11,331 bases of DNA from JAZNLR01 sp045579195 (GTDB lineage Bacteria; Bacillota; Clostridia; Christensenellales; CAMQZB01). The notes under the pieces were generated by a model. It saw only the letters and a program-made list of their open reading frames with translations. It did not search any database and was not told the origin of the DNA. Position 1 is the first letter of the stretch; every line of letters begins with the position of its first letter. The position numbers and the translations under genes were made by a program. Below are positions 7,946 to 11,331 of the stretch, piece after piece. The stretch is taken from NCBI GenBank assembly GCA_045579195.1, contig JAZNLR010000090.1, positions 1 to 11,331 on the forward strand, in the 5' to 3' direction.

Positions 7946-8674
7946 TTAAGAGAGTTTCACAGCTCTCACGGTGGTGAGATAGAAGAATCCGTCCCTCTCC
8001 TTTGCCTCGTCGGAGAACTGCACTGCAAAGCCTTTTTCGGCGAGCGCGGAAGTGAGGCAATAGAGTGCGATTCCCATGTCGATTCGATTGAACTTGTCTA
8101 AGATCAGAGCCTTGACGGGGTTATTCTTCTTGCGGAAGAGGTGATATGCTCCGTTTTCCTCAACCAAGAACCACGGTTGGCTGTTGACGGCGGAAGGCGC
8201 AAGGCGTACCGCGTTCAAGACGTCCTGATCGGAAACGTTTTCGCTCATCAGCTCGGGCTTTTTCCTGCGGAACTCTTCTAAATTTGAGCGCAAGGTGTCC
8301 TCCGCGTTGCCGAAGGCAAGCAGGATGACGAACTCCTTCGTGCCGCGCGTCTTAAACTCGGATCTGGGCGCACCCATGCCGTACCAACACGTGCCCATTC
8401 CTTGCGCGGAGAGGAAGAGATCGAGCTGTTGGAGCAAGAAGCCGCAGTTCTCGAGGTTGTTCTTTTGATCCGTTGCATAAATGGCGATAAAGTTGGGCGC
8501 AAAGGAAGAGTAGATTTCCTCCTCGGGGAGGACGCGGATCTCAAAGGAGAAGGAAGGATCCCACAAAATGAGGGATTTGATCTTTTCCTCAATCATCGCG
8601 ATCTGTTCTTTCGTTGCGGGTGCGGTATATCTCCGAACGGATTTTCTGAGAAAAATTTGTTGGAAGTCAGACAT
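7946..8674 (-). CDS. Nitroreductase-family protein, single-chain two-half (TM1586-like) form
   Basis: A probable FMN-binding cytoplasmic oxidoreductase of 242 aa; the substrate is unknown. RKSVRRY at 10-16 is the family's N-terminal flavin-contacting motif. The remaining elements come in an unusual order. A helix and GMGTCWYGMG (92-101), normally in the second half, come first, and APSAVNSQPW (159-168), normally near the N-terminus, comes late, followed by DMGIALYCLTSALAEKG (199-215). This suggests a single chain that mimics the usual homodimer, as I recall for the TM1586-type nitroreductases. The ATG at 8674 is 1 base after the rplI stop. A GTG at 8686 would add four residues and overlap rplI by 11 bases. 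No clear ribosome binding site is seen, so coupling to rplI is likely. The terminator at 7901-7930 follows. Confidence 0.85.
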   Translation of the reverse strand: MSDFQQIFLRKSVRRYTAPATKEQIAMIEEKIKSLILWDPSFSFEIRVLPEEEIYSSFAPNFIAIYATDQKNNLENCGFLLQQLDLFLSAQGMGTCWYGMGAPRSEFKTRGTKEFVILLAFGNAEDTLRSNLEEFRRKKPELMSENVSDQDVLNAVRLAPSAVNSQPWFLVEENGAYHLFRKKNNPVKALILDKFNRIDMGIALYCLTSALAEKGFAVQFSDEAKERDGFFYLTTVRAVKLS

Positions 8675-8675
8675 C

Positions 8676-9122
8676 TTATTCAGCACTCTTGACGGTGACG
8701 GTGAACTTTGCGGAAACGCCTGCCATCAGCTTTGCCTCAAGCTCGTAAGTTCCCAGCGTCTTGATGGGGGAGGAAAGGACGATCTGCTTCTTGTCGATCT
8801 CGATCCCCTTTTCGGAAAGTGCGTCTGCAATTTCGCGCGCGGTCACGCTGCCGAAGACTTTGCCGTTTGCGCCGCTCTTGACGGAGAGCTCAACGTTTGC
8901 TCCCTTGATCTTGCCTGCGTTTTCCTTTGCTGCAGCAACCTGCTGATCCTTGTGGAACTGTTCTGCCTCGCGCTTGATGCGGATGCTGTTCAATCCCTCC
9001 GCGGTTGCCTCGGTTGCGAGTCCCTTCGGGAAGAGGAAGTTGCGCGCGTATCCGTCGCTGACGTTCACAACGTCGCCTTTTTTGCCCTGTGCTTTGACGT
9101 CTTTCAATAAGATTACTTTCAT
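8676..9122 (-). CDS. rplI: 50S ribosomal protein L9
   Basis: Binds 23S rRNA at the base of the L1 stalk and projects from the large subunit, helping to maintain reading frame. The product is 148 aa, the normal length. The N-terminal domain (MKVILLKDVKAQGKKGD through DGYARNFLFPKGLA, 1-36) is the family signature. A charged helix (about 41-72) connects it to the C-terminal domain, which has KSGANGKVFGSVTAREIADAL and TLGTYE. The start is fixed by MKVILL and by AAGGAGG at 9133-9139. The upstream reading frame without a stop is an artefact of overlap with the preceding gene. The ATG overlaps the stop of that gene in ATGA (9122-9119), so translation is probably coupled. Confidence 0.97.
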   Translation of the reverse strand: MKVILLKDVKAQGKKGDVVNVSDGYARNFLFPKGLATEATAEGLNSIRIKREAEQFHKDQQVAAAKENAGKIKGANVELSVKSGANGKVFGSVTAREIADALSEKGIEIDKKQIVLSSPIKTLGTYELEAKLMAGVSAKFTVTVKSAE

Positions 9123-10225
9123 GATTCGGAATCCTCCTTGATGATTGTGAGATTGTTTCGGATGTTCAAAATAATGCTCAGAACTTCTGCGATGACCACG
9201 AGAAGCGGAGCGAAAAGCACCCCAAGGGTGACGATAACGATTGCCCAAGCGGCGGATTTTTCCGCCATCTTCAAAAGCTTGATCCCCGTGAGCATTAAGT
9301 CGAGCGCGAAGGGGAAGAGGATCAGGCCGAAATAGATAAAGCGTGCCGTAGGGTAAAGCTCTTCAACGAGCCCTGCGAGGGCGAGGAAGAGAAGGGTGAG
9401 CGCAACAGACGAGAGCACGTATGGCTTGTCAAGCTCGAACGACGAAGGCTTCGGCAGTGCGTATGCTTTTTGACGGATGAGCTTTAAGTTGACGTAAAAA
9501 TCCTTGAGCTGCTCCTGATAGAGCGGAATGAGCGAGGTTGCGAGCCCGAAGACGAGAACGGTTGCAAAGGAGATAAATCCAAAGACGAACTGAAACAGAT
9601 CCCGACTCAAGACGTCGCGCAAGTGTGCGGCGAGGGAGGAAAGGGGAATGCTTCTGTCTTCTTTGGTGATCTGTTCGATCGCGGCGTTTCGAGCCTTGTG
9701 AAATTCTTCAATGTTCTGGAACGTCTGTTCCTTTAAGCGAAGATTGACTTCAAACTCCACGGCAAAGTCGTAAACTTCGCTGTCCTCTCCCTTCGTGACA
9801 TAAGTAAAGACGGCATCCAAGGGAAGGCCTCCGTTGTCGACGCAAAAGAGCGCGCACGGGATGAATGCGGAAAGGGTCATCACCGCAGCAAGGAAGAGCA
9901 TGAGGTGCTTCTTCGAGAAGTGGAGTGCGATCGTTACCCCGAGAAAGGCGAGCGCAAAAAAGATCGCGGAATAAAGCAAGATGCTCATCGGCAAAAGGAG
10001 GGATAAAGCAACAGCAATTCCGACGTACAGCAAGGAAGTGAGAATTCCAAGGTGGAATTGACAGCGGAACTCCACGAAGACCGACGGTGCGATCGCGAGA
10101 AGGAGAAAGATCGGGGAATAGAGCGGAAATGCGTATGACAGCAGCCAAAGCACGCCCTGCAAAATGAGGGCGGCAACGGCTAAATGAAAAACGCGTTTCA
10201 ATTCTTTTCCGATCTGCTGTTTCAT
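9119..10225 (-). CDS. Polytopic membrane protein, DUF2232/YybS-like
   Basis: A 368-aa integral membrane protein of unknown function. About five hydrophobic helices occupy the first 127 residues (roughly 13-30, 38-54, 58-78, 82-102, 108-127). A charged, mostly helical segment with no membrane span follows (about 145-208). Then come about four more spans (212-235, 268-287, 296-316, 327-355) and a polar C-terminus (ILNIRNNLTIIKEDSES). Topology and position directly before rplI match YybS-type DUF2232 proteins of Bacillota. I assign it on these grounds and not on a sequence motif. In Bacillus, gdpP lies between yybS and rplI; it is absent here. The ATG at 10225 is the first Met, and the next in frame is residue 80, so this start is preferred. 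A consensus promoter lies so close that the transcript would have almost no leader. The gene heads a three-gene operon. Confidence 0.7.
   Translation of the reverse strand: MKQQIGKELKRVFHLAVAALILQGVLWLLSYAFPLYSPIFLLLAIAPSVFVEFRCQFHLGILTSLLYVGIAVALSLLLPMSILLYSAIFFALAFLGVTIALHFSKKHLMLFLAAVMTLSAFIPCALFCVDNGGLPLDAVFTYVTKGEDSEVYDFAVEFEVNLRLKEQTFQNIEEFHKARNAAIEQITKEDRSIPLSSLAAHLRDVLSRDLFQFVFGFISFATVLVFGLATSLIPLYQEQLKDFYVNLKLIRQKAYALPKPSSFELDKPYVLSSVALTLLFLALAGLVEELYPTARFIYFGLILFPFALDLMLTGIKLLKMAEKSAAWAIVIVTLGVLFAPLLVVIAEVLSIILNIRNNLTIIKEDSES
9133..9139 (-). promoter_or_regulatory. Ribosome binding site of rplI inside the preceding gene
   Basis: On the - strand AAGGAGG stands 10 bases before the rplI ATG. 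It lies within the last codons of the upstream membrane-protein gene. It probably gives L9 independent, strong translation in addition to coupling by the ATGA overlap. Confidence 0.85.
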
Positions 10226-10234
10226 CGTAGTTCT

Positions 10235-10263
10235 ATTGTAAATGTATTTTGCGCCGTTGTCAA
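10235..10263 (-). promoter_or_regulatory. Vegetative (sigma-A) promoter of the membrane protein-rplI-nitroreductase operon
   Basis: On the - strand TTGACA (10263-10258) is a perfect -35 box. After a 17-base spacer comes TACAAT (10240-10235), one base from the consensus -10. Transcription would start near 10228, only about 2-4 bases before the ATG at 10225-10223. There is no room for a ribosome binding site. Confidence 0.85.
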
Positions 10264-10292
10264 CTTAAGGATTTTGATTTTTGCGTGAAAAG

Positions 10293-10322
10293 GAATAAAA
10301 ACCGTCGCTTGTGCAGAAAATA
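10293..10322 (+). promoter_or_regulatory. Candidate forespore-type (sigma-F/G) promoter of the DUF1540 gene
   Basis: GAATA (10293-10297) fits the GNATR -35 pattern. After 15 bases comes GCAGAAAATA (10313-10322), which fits the sigma-F -10 pattern GGnnAnAnTA except at its second base. The start point would be near 10329, leaving a leader of about 36 bases with an AGGGGGT ribosome binding site. No good vegetative promoter is visible in this stretch (the best is TTGATT at 10274 with a 15-base spacer to ATAAAA). The match was found by eye in short, AT-rich sequence and could be chance. Confidence 0.35.
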
Positions 10323-10364
10323 GGAGGGCTGAAAAGCAACCATTGAAACAAGGGGGTCGAAAAA

Positions 10365-10520
10365 ATGAGAAAGAATGATTGCATCAAGTGCGACGTTCGC
10401 AACTGTCGAAACAATCTGAACGGTGAAAACTGTGCGCTCACTAGCATTCAGGTGACGGGCGAAAGCACCGAAAACGCGCATTACTGCAAGAGCTTCGAGT
10501 GCGACGGAACTTGTGAGTGA
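10365..10520 (+). CDS. Cys-rich mini-protein, DUF1540 family
   Basis: A 51-aa soluble protein with seven cysteines (6, 9, 14, 23, 41, 46, 50). The core pattern, Cys9, then NC (13-14), a NNLNGENC turn (16-23), A-L-x-S-I-x-V (24-30), and a YCKSFEC end (40-46), matches DUF1540. These are small, probably metal-binding or disulfide-containing proteins common in Clostridia, with no established function. AGGGGGT at 10351-10357 is 7 bases before the ATG and supports the start. It is monocistronic: the divergent operon begins at 10225 and a strong hairpin follows 5 bases after the stop. The extra C-terminal CDGTC pair adds two cysteines beyond the core. The promoter is uncertain; a sporulation-type candidate lies at 10293-10322. 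Confidence 0.85.
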   Translation: MRKNDCIKCDVRNCRNNLNGENCALTSIQVTGESTENAHYCKSFECDGTCE

Positions 10521-10525
10521 TGAAA

Positions 10526-10566
10526 ACGCGGCGTGAGAATTTCTCGCGCCGCGTCACTTTTTTATT
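10526..10566. terminator. Strong intrinsic terminator between DUF1540 and the ABC exporter
   Basis: GC-rich stem of 13 pairs: ACGCGGCGTGAGA (10526-10538) pairs with TCTCGCGCCGCGT (10542-10554), with one T-G wobble and a 3-base loop. CACTTTTTTATT follows on the + strand, a good T-run. On the - strand the run is only TTTTC, so termination of the converging ABC gene is probable but weaker. Confidence 0.9.
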
Positions 10567-11331
10567 CGCCGTAATATAAGTTGTAATAAATGCCCTTCTT
10601 TTTAAGAAGGCTTTCGTGCGTTCCCTCCTCTACGATGCCCTCCTCTGTGAGGACAAGGATGCGTGACGCATTTTGGATGGTGGAGAGGCGATGCGCGATG
10701 ATGAAAGTCGTTCTTCCTTGCGCAAGCCGTTCAAGGGAAGCTTGAACGATGCGCTCGGATTCATTGTCAAGTGCGCTCGTTGCTTCGTCAAGGATGATGA
10801 TGGGCGGGTTTTTGAGGAAGACGCGCGCGATGGAGATGCGCTGTTTCTGCCCTCCGGAGAGCTTCACGCCGCGCTCACCCACGATGGTGTCGTACCCATC
10901 TTTGAGCCCGAGGATGAAAGATTCCGCCCCGGCAGCTCTTGCCGCGGCAAAGACTTCTTCATCGGTTGCGCCCGGACGGCCGTAAAGGATATTTTCCTTG
11001 ACCGTTCCGTAAAAGAGGTAAACGTCCTGCTGGACGATGCCGATGTTCTCGCGCAGAGAGTGCATCGTGAAATCGCGAATGTCCGTTCCGTCGATTTTGA
11101 TCTCGCCATCGCTGACGTCGTAAAAGCGTGGGATGAGGTTGCAAAGTGTGGTCTTTCCGCCACCCGACGGGCCGACGATCGCAACGGTCTCTCCGCGCTG
11201 AACGGTCAGGTTGACGTCTTCAAGAACGTCCTCCAGATTTTTGGAGTACGCAAACGAAACCTTTTCAAACTCCACTTTGCCTTCGAGTTTTTCTGCAAGT
11301 CGGATCGTAGCCATGTCGTTCTGTGAGCCAA
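10562..11331 (-). CDS. ABC exporter half-transporter, ATP-binding domain (N-terminal membrane domain outside window)
   Basis: C-terminal nucleotide-binding domain of an MsbA/LmrA/Sav1866-type exporter, probably moving drugs, lipids or peptides; the substrate cannot be told from this part. Numbering from the internal ATG at 11314, the motifs are A-loop FAY (21-23), Walker A GPSGGGKT (48-55), Q-loop IVQQDVYLFYGTVKENILYG (93-112), signature LSGGQKQR (152-159), Walker B IIILDEATSALD (172-183) and H-loop IIAHRLST. The frame stays open beyond the ATG to the window edge (GSQND before the Met), as expected for a linker from an upstream membrane domain. The ATG at 11314 is therefore not the start, and about 330-350 residues are missing. 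All catalytic residues are intact. The stop lies beside the shared hairpin at 10526-10554. Related genes often come as tandem heterodimer pairs; the partner would lie outside the window. Confidence 0.95.
   Translation of the reverse strand, partial: GSQNDMATIRLAEKLEGKVEFEKVSFAYSKNLEDVLEDVNLTVQRGETVAIVGPSGGGKTTLCNLIPRFYDVSDGEIKIDGTDIRDFTMHSLRENIGIVQQDVYLFYGTVKENILYGRPGATDEEVFAAARAAGAESFILGLKDGYDTIVGERGVKLSGGQKQRISIARVFLKNPPIIILDEATSALDNESERIVQASLERLAQGRTTFIIAHRLSTIQNASRILVLTEEGIVEEGTHESLLKKKGIYYNLYYGE

Noticed and set aside
9123..9248. Upstream extension of rplI in the same frame
   Set aside because: L9 begins with MKVILLKDV in the family, and the extension overlaps the membrane-protein gene.
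10322..10358. Mini-ORFs after AGGAGGG (CTG at 10329 or TTG at 10343) as a leader peptide for the DUF1540 gene
   Set aside because: They are only 5 and 11 codons from non-ATG starts, and the spacing to AGGAGGG is wrong. Under the candidate promoter the AGGAGGG would not even be transcribed.
10226..10364. Attachment site, small RNA or repeat in the intergenic region
   Set aside because: No direct or inverted repeats or stable hairpins were seen. The stretch is accounted for by the two divergent control regions.

Overview
The window looks like ordinary chromosome from a Gram-positive anaerobe of the Bacillota, most likely class Clostridia. The evidence is strong purine-rich ribosome binding sites, very tight co-directional gene packing, formate-tetrahydrofolate ligase, an M3B oligoendopeptidase F, a DUF1540 Cys-rich mini-protein and an MsbA-type half ABC exporter. 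Base composition is moderate, around half GC by eye. No prophage, insertion sequence, CRISPR array, tRNA or rRNA was seen. The taxonomic call is an inference from gene content.

Region 1 (1-7876, + strand) reads as one long operon. Its genes are oligoendopeptidase F (5' end outside the window), a small two-helix membrane protein of YcxB type, replicative helicase DnaB, a mutarotase-fold sugar-binding protein (DUF4380-like), a 130-aa GNAT-like protein with a Cys/His tail, formate-tetrahydrofolate ligase, and glutaminyl-tRNA synthetase. Gaps between genes are 1 to 28 bases and no internal promoter was recognised. The run ends at a strong hairpin (7901-7930) that also serves the convergent operon.

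Region 2 (7946-10263, - strand) is a three-gene operon read right to left: a polytopic membrane protein resembling DUF2232/YybS, ribosomal protein L9 (4-base ATGA overlap), and a nitroreductase-like protein (1-base gap). A near-consensus vegetative promoter (TTGACA, 17 bases, TACAAT) lies so close to the first start codon that the mRNA would be nearly leaderless. In Bacilli, yybS, gdpP, rplI and dnaB are neighbours. Here gdpP is absent between the first two, and dnaB lies on the opposite strand about 6 kb away.

Region 3 (10226-10566) holds divergent control sequence and a 51-codon DUF1540 gene, with a possible forespore-type promoter and its own terminator hairpin. Region 4 (10562-11331, - strand) is the ATP-binding domain of an ABC exporter that runs off the window and converges on the same hairpin.

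No clear new multi-gene system was found. The points most worth a second look are the near-leaderless promoter, the candidate sporulation promoter of the DUF1540 gene, the HxCxxCxxH tail on the GNAT-like protein, the variant DnaB Walker A loop, and the rearranged yybS/rplI/dnaB neighbourhood.
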